Source: Streptomyces xanthii (GTDB lineage Bacteria > Actinomycetota > Actinomycetes > Streptomycetales > Streptomycetaceae). From it: a stretch of 64,000 bases of DNA. Positions within the stretch are counted from its first letter, which is position 1, and every line of letters starts with the position of its first letter. The notes below the pieces were generated by a model. The model searched no databases and was not told where the DNA came from. It saw only the letters and a list, made by a program, of their open reading frames with translations. Shown one piece after another: positions 7,007 to 15,696 of the stretch. The stretch spans positions 4,836,001 through 4,900,000 of the forward strand of contig NZ_CP061281.1 in the NCBI RefSeq assembly GCF_014621695.1. The letters are read 5' to 3'. Both the position numbers and the translations under genes were made by a program.

Positions 7007-7999
7007 ATGGGTGACGAGGCGTTCATCGAGGTGGACGGGGTCGAGAAGTTCTTCGACGTGCGGCGCAGGGCCGGGCTGCTGCGGCGCGAGCGGCACCGGG
7101 TGCGGGCCGTGGACACGCTGTCCTTCACCGTGCCGCGCGGCGAGATGGTCGGCTACATCGGGCCGAACGGGGCCGGGAAGTCGACCACGATCAAGATGCT
7201 GACCGGGATCCTCACGCCGAGCGCGGGACGGATCCGGGTCGCGGGCATCGAGCCGGCCCGCGAGCGCTCCCGGCTCGCCCACCGCATCGGTGTCGTCTTC
7301 GGGCAGCGCACCACCCTGTGGTGGGACCTGCCGCTCATCGACTCGTACCGGCTGATGTGCCGCATGTACCGGATCGAGGAGCGCCGGTACGCGGAGAACC
7401 TCGACCGGTGCGTCGAACTCCTCGAACTGGGCGGCCTGTTGGAGACGCCGGTGCGGCAGCTGTCGCTCGGGCAGCGGATGCGCGGTGACATCGCGGCGGC
7501 GCTCCTGCACGACCCGGAGGTGCTGTACCTGGACGAGCCGACGATCGGCCTGGACGTCGTGTCCAAGGTGAAAGTACGGGGATTCCTGCGGGACTTGAAC
7601 CGTGACCGGGGTACGACGGTGCTGCTGACCACGCACGACCTGACCGACATCGAGCAGCTGTGCCGGCGCGTGATGGTCATCGACCACGGGCGGATCGTGT
7701 ACGACGGGGAGCTGAAGGGGCTGCACGCGGTGGGCGACGGGGCCGCGGCGGAGCGCACGCTGGTGGTCGACCTCGAACGTGAACTCCCGCCGCTGGAGGT
7801 GGAGTCGGCGCGGGTGGTGAAGGTGGAGGGGGCGCGGCAGTGGCTGGCGTTCCCGGCCGGGCAGTCGGCGGCGCCGCTGGTCGCGCGGATCGCCGAACGG
7901 TATCCGCTGGCGGACCTTTCCGTGCGGGAGCCGGACATCGAGAGTGTGATCGCACGGATGTACGCGCGAGATCCCTCCGCCGTCACCTCCCGCCCGTAG
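7007..7999 (+). CDS. ABC-2 type transporter ATP-binding protein
   Basis: The ATPase (330 aa) driving the exporter encoded just upstream. Walker A is GPNGAGKST (about residues 51-59), the Q-loop is VVFGQRTTLWWDLP, the signature is LSLGQRMRGD, and Walker B is VLYLDEPTIGLD (about 172-183), followed by the H-loop TTHDLTDIEQL. The C-terminal ~80 residues form the accessory region common in long ABC-2 ATPases. The FGQRTTLWWDLP form and the three-gene layout match the well-known actinobacterial family paired with ABC2_membrane_6-like permeases. Start ATG 7007. Confidence 0.93.
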   Translation: MGDEAFIEVDGVEKFFDVRRRAGLLRRERHRVRAVDTLSFTVPRGEMVGYIGPNGAGKSTTIKMLTGILTPSAGRIRVAGIEPARERSRLAHRIGVVFGQRTTLWWDLPLIDSYRLMCRMYRIEERRYAENLDRCVELLELGGLLETPVRQLSLGQRMRGDIAAALLHDPEVLYLDEPTIGLDVVSKVKVRGFLRDLNRDRGTTVLLTTHDLTDIEQLCRRVMVIDHGRIVYDGELKGLHAVGDGAAAERTLVVDLERELPPLEVESARVVKVEGARQWLAFPAGQSAAPLVARIAERYPLADLSVREPDIESVIARMYARDPSAVTSRP

Positions 8000-8009
8000 G
8001 CTGGCGGTC

Positions 8010-8771
8010 ATGACCGACGATGCATCGCACCTCCCCGAACTGCGGGCCTCCGACGCCGACCGCGAGAAGGTCGCCGAGCGGTTGCGGGACGCGCTCGCCG
8101 AGGGGCGGCTCGACATGGGGGAGTTCGAGGAGCGGCTCGAGGCGGCGTACGCGGCGCGTACGTACGGGGAGCTGGCGCCGCTGACCCGGGACCTGCCGGC
8201 GGCGGGCAGCACGGCGCCGGTGGACCTGGTGAAGGCACCGGTCGCGGAAGGGGCCGTCGACTGGGCGGCGCGGACCGGCGGGCAGGCGACGTCGGGCGGG
8301 GCGTTCGCGTTCTGGAGCGGGTTCAGCCGCAAGGGGCGCTGGACGGTGGGGGAGCGGTTCACCGCGTTCGCCATGTGGGGCGGCGGCGAGATCGACCTGC
8401 GCGAGGCGAACTTCGCGGCGCGGGACGTCGAGATCCGCTGCTTCACGATCATGGGCGGGATCCATGTGAAGGTGCCGCCGGAGCTCGACGTCACCGTGAA
8501 GGGCTTCGGCATCATGGGCGGCGTCGACGACCGCGCCACGGGCACCGGCACACCGGGCTCGCCCCGGGTCGTCGTCCGCGGCTTCGCGCTGATGGGCGGC
8601 GTCGGGGTCGAGCGCAAGCTCCCCCGGGAGGAGCGGCTGCGCCTCAAGGACGAGCGCCGGCGCGAGAAGCTGGAGCGGCGGGACGAGCGGCGCCGTGAGC
8701 TGGAGGACCGCCACCTGCGCATCCACGACCGGCACGCCGACCGCCACCGGCGCCACCACGACGACGACTGA
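8010..8771 (+). CDS. DUF1707 and LiaF/YvqF-like C-terminal domain protein
   Basis: A 253-aa protein. The N-terminal 55 residues are a DUF1707 (SHOCT-like) domain: LRASDADREKVAERLRDALAEG, ending with LTRDLP. The C-terminal half has glycine-rich beta repeats (FAMWGGGEIDL, FTIMGGIHVKV, FGIMGGVDD, FALMGGVGV), the signature of the cell-wall-active antibiotic response (LiaF C-terminal) fold. A charged Arg/Glu helix and a His-rich end, DRHADRHRRHHDDD, follow. No membrane helix is evident, so it is probably cytosolic or peripheral. The molecular role is unknown. It lies 10 nt after the ABC ATPase gene, so co-transcription is likely. Confidence 0.88.
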   Translation: MTDDASHLPELRASDADREKVAERLRDALAEGRLDMGEFEERLEAAYAARTYGELAPLTRDLPAAGSTAPVDLVKAPVAEGAVDWAARTGGQATSGGAFAFWSGFSRKGRWTVGERFTAFAMWGGGEIDLREANFAARDVEIRCFTIMGGIHVKVPPELDVTVKGFGIMGGVDDRATGTGTPGSPRVVVRGFALMGGVGVERKLPREERLRLKDERRREKLERRDERRRELEDRHLRIHDRHADRHRRHHDDD

Positions 8772-8783
8772 CCCGGGGGGCAT

Positions 8784-8806
8784 GGGCACCCCGCGCCGGG
8801 GTGCCC
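8784..8806 (+). terminator. Hairpin terminator after DUF1707 gene
   Basis: A 10-bp perfect inverted repeat gggcaccccg / cggggtgccc with loop cgc, 12 nt after the stop codon and before the convergent esterase gene. No T-run. Confidence 0.75.
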
Positions 8807-8809
8807 CGT

Positions 8810-8876
8810 CAGGGGCGCGGGGCTGTGTCTGTCAGCGGCTCAGCCGCGGGGCGCGAGAAGCCCCACCGGCGGGTGG
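8810..8876. repeat. Degenerate copy of the dispersed intergenic repeat
   Basis: caggggcgcggggctgt followed by gcggctcagccgcggggcgcgagaagcccca resembles the reverse orientation of the repeat's outer parts, but the central core (cacacttcgtgcg) is missing. It sits between convergent genes like the other loci. Confidence 0.4.
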
Positions 8877-8915
8877 GCGGGTGACGACGCTCGACCGTCC
8901 CCGGCGGGACCGGCG

Positions 8916-10238
8916 TCAGAGTTCGGCGCCGCGAGTGGGGGTCAGGGTGGAGGGATCGAAGGACTCGGCCATCTTGCGGTAGCCGGCGTCGCTGGGGTGC
9001 AGGTGATCGCCGGAGTCGTACTCCGGCAGCAGCCGGCGCGGGTTGTACGGATCCCGCAGGGCCCGGTCGAAGTCGACGTAGCTGTCGAAGACCTTGCCGG
9101 AGCGGATCTCCGCGTTGACCTCTTCGCGTACGGCTTCGAGGCGGGGCTCGTAGCCCCGGTGTCCCTGGAACGGCATGAGGGTCGCCCCGACCACCCGCAG
9201 CCCGCGCGCGTGCGCCTGCCGCACCAGCTCCCGCAGGCCGTCCGCGATCCGGGAGGCGTCCGTCTGGTGCGGGTTGCGCAGGATGTCGTTGATCCCGAGG
9301 TCGACGACCACGGCCCGTACCCCGGCCCGGCCGAGCACGTCACGCTCGTAGCGCGCGAGCCCGCTCGGGTTCCCGGCCGGCCGGCCGTACCCGTCGGACA
9401 GCAGCCGGTTCCCGCTGATGCCCTGGTTGAGGACCCCGTAGCGCGGAGCCCCGGCCTCGGTGCGCAGACGCTCGGCGAGGACGTCGGTCCAGCGCCGGTT
9501 CGCCCCCACCGTGGACGTGATGCCGTCGGTGAGCGAGTCGCCGAGGACGACGACGGTGCCCTCCGCCTCGTTGCTGAGCACGTCGAGCGCGCTGAGGTAG
9601 CGCCAGTACGGGCTCTGCTCCGTGTACCGCGCCCCGCTCTCCTCCTCGGTCAGGTCCCCGTTCGCCACGTAGGACATCTGCCGGGCCTGCGGGTGGTACG
9701 TGACCGGGCCGGACGGCGTCGGCGAGTACGTCGTGACGAGCACGTCCGCGTCGGAGGGCACGCGCAGCCGCACCGCGTCGCTGAGCACCTGCCGGCCGGC
9801 GGGTATGACCACCGACGTGTTCCCGGAGAACGTCAGCCGGCGCACCGTGCCGGCCAGCGCGGTCGGGCTGTTCGGCGCGGAGGCGAGGGCGAGGGAGGCG
9901 TGGGTGATGCTGAGCGGCTGCTGCCCGTACAGGTTGGAGAGCGTGATGCGGGCGCTGGAGCCGCCGATGCTGGTGTGGATCACGTTGCGGATCGAGCGGC
10001 CGAAGAAGCCGTTCGTCTCCGTACCCGGTTCCGCGCCGGCCGGGGCCGCCGACCAGCTGCCGGCCCAGGTGCCGGTGGAGGCGGGAGCGGCGGAACTGCG
10101 CGGGTGCGCGCCGTCCGCGCGGACGGAGCCGTCCTTGCCGCGCAGCAGGCCGGAGAACCCGAGGTAGATACCGCCGGAGATCAGCACGACGACGGCGACG
10201 AGCGCCGCCAACAGGGCATAACCGTTTCGCCTGGTCAT
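8916..10238 (-). CDS. SGNH/GDSL-type esterase, membrane-anchored or secreted
   Basis: A 440-aa protein. The N-terminal hydrophobic segment (about residues 7-30, YALLAALVAVVVLISGGIYL) is a signal anchor or signal peptide, so the enzyme acts outside the membrane. SGNH hydrolase blocks are visible in order: GDSLTDG (nucleophile Ser, block I), NQGISGNRLL (block II Gly), GIND (block III Asn) and DHLHPSDAGY (block V Asp-x-x-His). An additional ~180-residue N-terminal jelly-roll-like region precedes the hydrolase, as in longer actinobacterial GDSL esterases. ATG 10238 has gaggag about 11 nt upstream; longer upstream frames look non-coding. Natural substrate unknown. Confidence 0.9.
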   Translation of the reverse strand: MTRRNGYALLAALVAVVVLISGGIYLGFSGLLRGKDGSVRADGAHPRSSAAPASTGTWAGSWSAAPAGAEPGTETNGFFGRSIRNVIHTSIGGSSARITLSNLYGQQPLSITHASLALASAPNSPTALAGTVRRLTFSGNTSVVIPAGRQVLSDAVRLRVPSDADVLVTTYSPTPSGPVTYHPQARQMSYVANGDLTEEESGARYTEQSPYWRYLSALDVLSNEAEGTVVVLGDSLTDGITSTVGANRRWTDVLAERLRTEAGAPRYGVLNQGISGNRLLSDGYGRPAGNPSGLARYERDVLGRAGVRAVVVDLGINDILRNPHQTDASRIADGLRELVRQAHARGLRVVGATLMPFQGHRGYEPRLEAVREEVNAEIRSGKVFDSYVDFDRALRDPYNPRRLLPEYDSGDHLHPSDAGYRKMAESFDPSTLTPTRGAEL

Positions 10239-10452
10239 GCGGTGTGTGTCTCCTCGGGCAGGGGGAGCCCGAGGCTCCGATGTGATCATCCCATGATGAG
10301 GCATGGGGTGCGATGGATGACGAGGGGGCCGACTCTGCCCCCCTCCGACCCTTGAGACGCCGGGAACTTGCGGTTCGTTCCGGGAGTACGTCAGGAAGGG
10401 ACAATGTGTGAGGGGAATGACATATGACGGACGCGGCGAGCTGGAGTGACCG

Positions 10453-12006
10453 ATGAGCGGGTCGGAGAAACCGGACGGATCGGACGTCGACGACACGGGG
10501 CAGCATGCCCGGCCGGCCGTACGGTCATCCCTTCCCGCGGCGGGGGTTCCTGAGGCGGCGGCGTCCCGTGCGGCGGGGGGTTCCGGATCTTCCGGATCCG
10601 GGTCCCGTGCGGCGGGGGCGTCCGGACCTGGATCCGCTGCGGCGGGGGCTGCCGGATCGGGGTCCGCTGCGGCGGGTGCTTCCGGGCCCGGGTCCGCTGC
10701 GGTCGGGGCTTCCGGGCCCGCGTCCCGGCACGCCCGTCGCTTCGGGGCCGAGTTCACCGCCGCCGACGAGGAGAAGCGGCGCGGGGTGCGGCGGATGAAG
10801 GCGATCGCCACCGGGATGCTCGGCGTCGTCGCGCTGATCTACGTCCTCGCCACCTGGGCGGAGCACTCCGGTGCCGGGGCCTGGGCCGGATACGTCGCGG
10901 CCGCCGCCGAGGCCGGCATGGTCGGCGCGCTGGCCGACTGGTTCGCCGTCACCGCCCTGTTCCGGCACCCCCTCGGCATCCCCATCCCGCACACCGCGAT
11001 CATCCCCCGCAAGAAGGACCAGCTGGGCGTCTCGCTCGGTGAGTTCGTCGGGGAGAACTTCCTGTCCTCGGACGTCGTACGGGAGCGGCTGCGCGCCGTC
11101 GGCATCGGCTCCCGGCTCGGCGCCTGGCTCGCCGAACCCGAGCACGCCGACCGCGTCACCGCCGAACTCGCCACCGCCCTGCGCGGCGCGCTCACCGTGC
11201 TGCGCGACCAGGACGTGCAGGCCGTCGTCGGCGAGGCCATCACCCGCCGCGCCGACAGCGCCGAGATCGCGCCCGGCCTCGGCAAGATGCTCGAGAAGGT
11301 CGTCGCGGACGGCGGCCACAGACGGGTCGTCGACCTCGTGTGCACGCGGGCCCACGACTGGCTGGTGCTGCACGGGGACTCCGTGATGGACGCGGTGCAG
11401 GGCGGTGCGCCCGGCTGGACGCCCCGCTTCGTCGACAGGCGGATCGGCGAGCGCGTCTACAAGGAACTGCTCCGCTTCGTCACCGAGATGCGCGACATGC
11501 CGCAGCACCCCGCGCGCGGCGCCGTCGACCGCTTCCTCACCGACTTCGCCGCCGACCTCCAGTCCGACTCCGACACGCGGGCCCGCGTCGAGCGCCTCAA
11601 GTCCGAGGTCATCGGCCGCTCCGAGGTGCAGGACCTGATCGCCTCCACGTGGTCCGCGGTCCGTCAGATGATCGTGGCCGCCGCCGAGGACGAGCGCAGC
11701 GAGCTGCGGCTGCGCGTGCGGGCCTCGCTGCTGTCGCTGGGGGCGCGGATGTCCAGCGATCCGAAGGTGCAGGCCAAGGTCGACGGGTGGGTGGAGGGCG
11801 CCGCCGTCTACGTCGTCACGACGTACCGCGCCGAGATCACCTCGCTCATCACGGACACGGTCGCCGGCTGGGACGCCGAGCACACCTCCCGCAAGATCGA
11901 GGCCCACATCGGTCGTGACCTGCAGTTCATCCGCATCAACGGCACGGTGGTGGGGTCTTTGGCGGGGCTGGTGATCTATGCGGTGTCGCAGGCCTTCGGG
12001 GCGTGA
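10453..12006 (+). CDS. DUF445 family membrane protein with a repetitive N-terminus
   Basis: A 517-aa protein. Residues about 100-517 match the DUF445 (YjiN) family: LGVVALIYVLATWAEH is the first membrane segment, then GALADWFAVTALFRHP and PIPHTAIIP, and a long helical cytoplasmic region ending in a second membrane helix (GSLAGLVIYAVSQAF). Function is unknown. The first ~95 residues are a low-complexity Ala/Gly/Ser/Pro tract encoded by a 30-bp tandem repeat that is not part of the family. Start ATG 10453; a start beyond the repeat is not excluded. Confidence 0.88.
   Translation: MSGSEKPDGSDVDDTGQHARPAVRSSLPAAGVPEAAASRAAGGSGSSGSGSRAAGASGPGSAAAGAAGSGSAAAGASGPGSAAVGASGPASRHARRFGAEFTAADEEKRRGVRRMKAIATGMLGVVALIYVLATWAEHSGAGAWAGYVAAAAEAGMVGALADWFAVTALFRHPLGIPIPHTAIIPRKKDQLGVSLGEFVGENFLSSDVVRERLRAVGIGSRLGAWLAEPEHADRVTAELATALRGALTVLRDQDVQAVVGEAITRRADSAEIAPGLGKMLEKVVADGGHRRVVDLVCTRAHDWLVLHGDSVMDAVQGGAPGWTPRFVDRRIGERVYKELLRFVTEMRDMPQHPARGAVDRFLTDFAADLQSDSDTRARVERLKSEVIGRSEVQDLIASTWSAVRQMIVAAAEDERSELRLRVRASLLSLGARMSSDPKVQAKVDGWVEGAAVYVVTTYRAEITSLITDTVAGWDAEHTSRKIEAHIGRDLQFIRINGTVVGSLAGLVIYAVSQAFGA
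10605..10735 (+). repeat. 30-bp tandem repeat inside the DUF445 gene
   Basis: About four imperfect copies of a 30-bp unit (ggtccgctgcggcgggtgct tccgggcccg form) encoding the decapeptide GSAAAGASGP. The unit length is a multiple of three, so copy-number change would not shift the frame. Confidence 0.85.
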
Positions 12007-12067
12007 TCCCTCCGGGGGTTGAGCGGTCCCTCCGCCCGTCCTTCGGCTCACCCGCCGTCGTGGCTGG

Positions 12068-12508
12068 TCACGGGAGCGGTCGCAGCATGAACACGTCCAC
12101 CGGGTCCTCCGACTCCGTCACGAAGCCGTGGCGTTCGTAGAGGCGGCGGGCCGCGCTGCCCTGGAGGACGTTGAGGCGGACCGGGACGCGCGCCGCGTCG
12201 CAGTGGGCGAGGAGGCGGGTGACGACGGCGCCCCCGATTCCGGCGCCCTGCAGCTCGGGCGCGAGGAAGAAGTGCTCCAGCCAGTGCGCGTCCGGCGCCG
12301 GCCGCAGCGCCACGCACCCGGCGAGCTCCCCGCCCACCTCGATCACCCAGGTGTGCTCCGGCGCGTACGCGTCCCGCAACCGCTGCCGCACCCGGTGCGC
12401 GTCGAACCGCCCGAGCCGCTCCAGATCCGGCCGCATCACGACGGCCCGCAGTTCCACGAGGGGTTCGAGGTCGTCGGCCGTGGCCGCCCGCAGCATCCAG
12501 TCCGCCAT
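12068..12508 (-). CDS. GNAT family N-acetyltransferase
   Basis: A 146-aa single-domain acetyl-CoA-dependent acyltransferase. The acetyl-CoA binding motif A is seen as FFLAPELQGAGIGGAVV (Q-x-x-G-x-G/A form), followed by the motif-B helix and LYERHGF near the C-terminus. Substrate is not predictable. ATG 12508 lies 10 nt downstream of the stop of the MFS gene on the same strand, so both are likely on one mRNA; an acetyltransferase with an efflux pump suggests small-molecule handling. Convergent with the DUF445 gene. Confidence 0.9.
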   Translation of the reverse strand: MADWMLRAATADDLEPLVELRAVVMRPDLERLGRFDAHRVRQRLRDAYAPEHTWVIEVGGELAGCVALRPAPDAHWLEHFFLAPELQGAGIGGAVVTRLLAHCDAARVPVRLNVLQGSAARRLYERHGFVTESEDPVDVFMLRPLP

Positions 12509-12518
12509 GATCGCGAGG

Positions 12519-13751
12519 CTACCCGGGGCCCCGGACGCCCTCGCGGCCGGCGGTCACCGTGAGGGCGAGCAGCGCCGCCACCGCGCACAGCCCCGCCACC
12601 CCCACCCACACGAGGTCGTACGAGCCGAAGGCGTCCCGCACGGCGCCCCCGGCGAACGCCACCGCGCCCGCGCCCACCTGATGCGCGGCGCTGACCCAGC
12701 CGAACACGACCGGCGCCCGTTCCCCGAAGTGCGCCCGGCACAGCGCGAGGGTCGGCGGGATCGTCGCGACGTCGAGCAGCCCGAAGACGACCGTGAACGC
12801 GAACAGCGGCGCGTCCACCACCGCCCCGAGCAGCAGCGGCAGCGCGAGCAGGGTCAGGCCGCGCAGCCCGTAGTACGCGGCGAGCAGCCGGCGCGGGTCG
12901 AGCCGGTCGGTGGCCCAGCCGGAGGCGACCGTCCCGGCCACGTTGAAGATCCCGACGAGGGAGAGGAGCGAGGCGGCGACGGTCGTCGGCATGCCGTGGT
13001 CGTGCGCGGCGGGCGCGAAGTGGGTCCACATGACGCCGTTCGTGGAGGCGCCGCAGACGGCGAACGTCCCGGCGAGCAGCCAGAACGGGCCGCTGCGCAG
13101 AAGGCCGGTCGGCAGCGGCACGGTTCGGGCACCGGCCGCCCGGGGCGTGGCCGGATCCCGTACCGCCGCGCCCACCAGCGGCACCGCGACCGCCGCCGCC
13201 CCGGCGAGCCCGTACGCCGCCGTCCGCCACCCGTACCCGTCGATCACCCACGACAGGAGCGGCAGGAACACGAACTGGCCCACCACGCTCGCCGCCGTCA
13301 GCAGCCCCGCGACGAGCCCGCGCCGGGCCACGAACCAGCGCTCGGTGACGGTCGCCGCGAACGTCGTCGCCGTGGCCCCCGTGCCGAGCCCCACCAGCAC
13401 GCCCCACGCCACGACGAACTGCCAGGGCGCCCGCGCCGCCGTGGTGAGCAGCGCGCCCGCGCCGACGAGCGCCAGCGCGCCGACCGCGACCCGCCGCATC
13501 CCGATCCGGTCCATGAGCGCGGCCGCGAACGGCGCCGTGGCCCCGTACACGACCATGTTCACCAGCGTGCCCAGGCCGATCGCGGAGCGGGACCAGCCGA
13601 GCTCCGTGTGCAGCGGGCCGACGAGCAGACCGGCCAGCGTGCTGAAGGACCCGGCGACGACGATCGCGAGCGCGGCGCCCGCGGCGACCACCCACTTCCG
13701 GTCGCGGGGCGGAGCGATCGCGGTGCGGCCTGTTCCGGTGTGTGTCGTCAT
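12519..13751 (-). CDS. MFS transporter
   Basis: A 410-aa protein with about twelve hydrophobic segments, beginning DRKWVVAAGAALAIVVAGS and including WSRSAIGLGTLVNM, the motif-A-like loop between helices 2 and 3 (ALMDRIGMRR), and a second-half counterpart (ATDRLDPRRLLA). It resembles the monocarboxylate/oxalate-formate type MFS group in length and layout, but substrate is uncertain. Start ATG 13751 (MTTHTGTGR). It is divergent from a GlxA-type AraC regulator whose start region carries an inverted repeat, so that regulator is the likely controller. Confidence 0.9.
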   Translation of the reverse strand: MTTHTGTGRTAIAPPRDRKWVVAAGAALAIVVAGSFSTLAGLLVGPLHTELGWSRSAIGLGTLVNMVVYGATAPFAAALMDRIGMRRVAVGALALVGAGALLTTAARAPWQFVVAWGVLVGLGTGATATTFAATVTERWFVARRGLVAGLLTAASVVGQFVFLPLLSWVIDGYGWRTAAYGLAGAAAVAVPLVGAAVRDPATPRAAGARTVPLPTGLLRSGPFWLLAGTFAVCGASTNGVMWTHFAPAAHDHGMPTTVAASLLSLVGIFNVAGTVASGWATDRLDPRRLLAAYYGLRGLTLLALPLLLGAVVDAPLFAFTVVFGLLDVATIPPTLALCRAHFGERAPVVFGWVSAAHQVGAGAVAFAGGAVRDAFGSYDLVWVGVAGLCAVAALLALTVTAGREGVRGPG

Positions 13752-13789
13752 GACTACGACCCTCCGTCCGGGCCGTCCTCCCGGACGAC

Positions 13790-13824
13790 TGGCCAGATGG
13801 CCACGACCTGAAAGAATCTGGCCA
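13790..13824. promoter_or_regulatory. Inverted repeat between MFS and GlxA-type regulator
   Basis: tggccagat (13790-13798) and its exact reverse complement atctggcca (13816-13824) are separated by 17 nt. The right arm runs into the regulator's start codon, so binding would block its own translation or transcription. A further tggcca follows the left arm. Confidence 0.5.
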
Positions 13825-14816
13825 TGAGTGGAGCAGGGGTACGCCGGCCCGCCTCGGTGGCCGTGCTGGTCAGGGACGGGGTTCTGCCCATGGAGCTGGG
13901 CCTGGTCCACCAGCTGTTCGGCGCCGCCCGCGATCCGGTGACCGGTGAGCGCCTCTACGAGGTCACGACCTGCGCGCCCCGCCCCGGCCCGGTCCGCACC
14001 GACGCCGACTTCCCGATCCACGCGGGGCACGGCCTGGAGGCGGTGGCGGCGGCCGACACGGTGCTGGTCCCGGCCTCGCACGAGGCGGACGAGTCGCTGA
14101 CCCCGGACGCGGGACCGCAGGAGTCGGTGCGGGAGGCGCTGACGGGCGCCCGGGGCCGGGTCGCCTCCATCTGCACCGGCTCCTTCCTGCTGGCCGCCGC
14201 CGGACTGCTCGACGGGCGCCGGGCGACCACGCACTGGCTCTCGGCGGACCGTTTCGCCCGTACGTTCCCGAAGGTCACCGTGGACGCCGATGTCCTCTAC
14301 GTCGACGAGGGGCGGGTCCTCACCTCGGCGGGCGAGGCGGCCGGCATCGACCTGTGCCTGCATCTGATCCGCCGCGACCACGGCGCGGGCGTCGCCGCCG
14401 ACGTCGCCCGCCGCACGGTGGTGCCGCCGCACCGGGAGGGCGGCCAGGCGCAGTACATCCGCCGCCCCGTCGAGGAGCCGGGCCTCGCCTCGACGTCCGG
14501 CTCCCGCGCCTGGGCGCTGCGCCGGCTGGCCGAACCGCTCACCCTCGCCCGGCTCGCGGCGCGGGACGCGATGTCGGTCCGTACGTACAGCCGCCGTTTC
14601 CGTGAGGAGACGGGTCTGACGCCGATGACCTGGCTGACCCGTCAACGGGTGGACCGGGCGCGGGAGTTGCTGGAGCGCACCGATCACACGGTCGACCGGG
14701 TCGCGGCCGAGTCGGGTTTCGGTACGGCCACCTCGCTGCGCCAGCACTTCCAGCTCACGCTCGGGGTGGCACCGGCCGCGTACCGGTCGACCTTCCGGGG
14801 GAGGGGCACCCCATGA
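13824..14816 (+). CDS. GlxA family transcriptional regulator (DJ-1/PfpI domain + AraC HTH)
   Basis: A 330-aa regulator. Residues about 10-185 form a DJ-1/PfpI-like domain with the nucleophile-elbow equivalent ASICTGSFLLAAAGLL and DGRRATTHW, typical of GlxA proteins. Residues about 225-325 form the AraC double helix-turn-helix (SVRTYSRRFREETGLTP and VAAESGFGTATSLRQHF). It probably controls the divergent MFS/GNAT genes and the VOC gene that overlaps its 3' end by 4 bp (ATGA). The Cys of the PfpI domain is retained, though in most GlxA members the domain is thought to be a ligand sensor. Confidence 0.93.
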   Translation: MSGAGVRRPASVAVLVRDGVLPMELGLVHQLFGAARDPVTGERLYEVTTCAPRPGPVRTDADFPIHAGHGLEAVAAADTVLVPASHEADESLTPDAGPQESVREALTGARGRVASICTGSFLLAAAGLLDGRRATTHWLSADRFARTFPKVTVDADVLYVDEGRVLTSAGEAAGIDLCLHLIRRDHGAGVAADVARRTVVPPHREGGQAQYIRRPVEEPGLASTSGSRAWALRRLAEPLTLARLAARDAMSVRTYSRRFREETGLTPMTWLTRQRVDRARELLERTDHTVDRVAAESGFGTATSLRQHFQLTLGVAPAAYRSTFRGRGTP

Positions 14817-15184
14817 CCGTTCGACGCATCGTCCCCAACCACCCCGTCACCCCCGCCGGCCCCGAGGCCCTGGACGCGGCCCGGGCCTTCTACGAGCGGA
14901 TCGGCCTGGAGCAGGTCATGGACCTCGGCTGGGTCCGCACCCTGGCCTCGCCGACGCACCCCACGGCCCAGATCAGCCTCTTCACGCACGACGCGACGGC
15001 CCCCGTCGTCCCGGACTTGAGCATCGAGGGGGACTCCGTCGGGGAGCTGGAGTCGGTGTACGCGGCGCTGTGCGCGTCGGGCGCCGAGATCGTGCACGGC
15101 ATCCGCGACGAGGAGTGGGGTGTGCGCCGCTTCTTCGCCCGTGACCCGCAGGGGCGCGTCGTCAATGTCCTCGCGCACCTGTGA
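14813..15184 (+). CDS. VOC (glyoxalase/bleomycin-resistance fold) family protein
   Basis: A 123-aa single-unit VOC protein. Typical elements are ALDAARAFYERIGL in the first beta-alpha unit, YAALCASGAEIVHGIRDEEWGVRRFFARDPQGRVVNVL in the second. Members bind divalent metal and act as lyases, dioxygenases or drug-binding proteins; this one cannot be assigned. It overlaps the regulator stop (ATGA), so it is translationally coupled to it. It is a candidate target or partner of the MFS/GNAT detoxification unit. Confidence 0.88.
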   Translation: MTVRRIVPNHPVTPAGPEALDAARAFYERIGLEQVMDLGWVRTLASPTHPTAQISLFTHDATAPVVPDLSIEGDSVGELESVYAALCASGAEIVHGIRDEEWGVRRFFARDPQGRVVNVLAHL

Positions 15185-15314
15185 ACCGCCGGAGGTCACC
15201 GGCCGCGCCGCCCCGTGACCGTGCTCACGTATCCCCGGCCCATGACGTGGCGCGGCCCCCCGAGGCGTAGCCTCTTCGAACAGACTTGCCCGGTATGACC
15301 AGGAGGCTCCAGTC

Positions 15315-15626
15315 ATGGCCCGTTCCCTTCCCACCGCGCCGATCGCCGCCGCCGGACTGATCGGCGGCTACGCGACCGCCCGCTTCACGAAGAAGCGTCC
15401 GCTGGGCGGCGCCGTGCTCGCCGTCGCCGGGGCCGCCGCCGCGACGCAGTGGACGAAGGCGCGGGGCGGGAAGGTCGCGGGCGCGCTGACGGGCGCGTAC
15501 GTCGCCGCGTTCGCCGGTTCGCACCCGCTGGCCAAGAAGGTCGGCGCCTGGCCCGCGGTGTTCGGTGTCGCCGGGGCCGTCGCCGCCGCGTCGTACGTCC
15601 TGGTGGACCGGCGCGCCGGAGCCTGA
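15315..15626 (+). CDS. Small hydrophobic membrane protein of unknown function
   Basis: A 103-aa Ala/Gly-rich protein with three to four hydrophobic segments (PIAAAGLIGGYATARF; GGAVLAVAGAAAATQW; GALTGAYVAAFAGSHPL; VFGVAGAVAAASYVLV) separated by short basic loops (TKKRP, KARGGK). This predicts a polytopic cytoplasmic-membrane protein. ATG 15315 follows an aggagg site by 7 nt. Family not recognised; such proteins are common in streptomycete genomes. It stands alone, with a hairpin after the stop. Confidence 0.75.
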   Translation: MARSLPTAPIAAAGLIGGYATARFTKKRPLGGAVLAVAGAAAATQWTKARGGKVAGALTGAYVAAFAGSHPLAKKVGAWPAVFGVAGAVAAASYVLVDRRAGA

Positions 15627-15658
15627 CCGCCCGCTGTGCGTGACTTCGTCCGCCGCGC

Positions 15659-15696
15659 GTGAACCCGGGGCCAACTCCGTATGAGCCCCGGTTCAC
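15659..15696 (+). terminator. Hairpin after small membrane protein gene
   Basis: gtgaacccggggc (15659-15671) pairs with gccccggttcac (15685-15696) with one bulged base. It sits 32 nt after the stop codon. Confidence 0.65.

Noticed and set aside
5936..8722. A 928-codon open frame on the minus strand across the ABC exporter genes
   Set aside because: Arg/Pro/Ser-rich shadow translation; the plus-strand ABC and DUF1707 genes have clear domain motifs.
10417..10449. Eleven-codon leader-like ORF just before the DUF445 gene
   Set aside because: Ribosome-binding site spacing is too short (1 nt) and the peptide has no regulatory features.
10605..10735. Possible CRISPR-like repeat array
   Set aside because: Units are contiguous with no spacers and lie in a coding frame. 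No cas genes are present.
15672..15682. An 11-mer (aactccgtatg) also present near 57500
   Set aside because: Too short, and no other similarity around the two copies.
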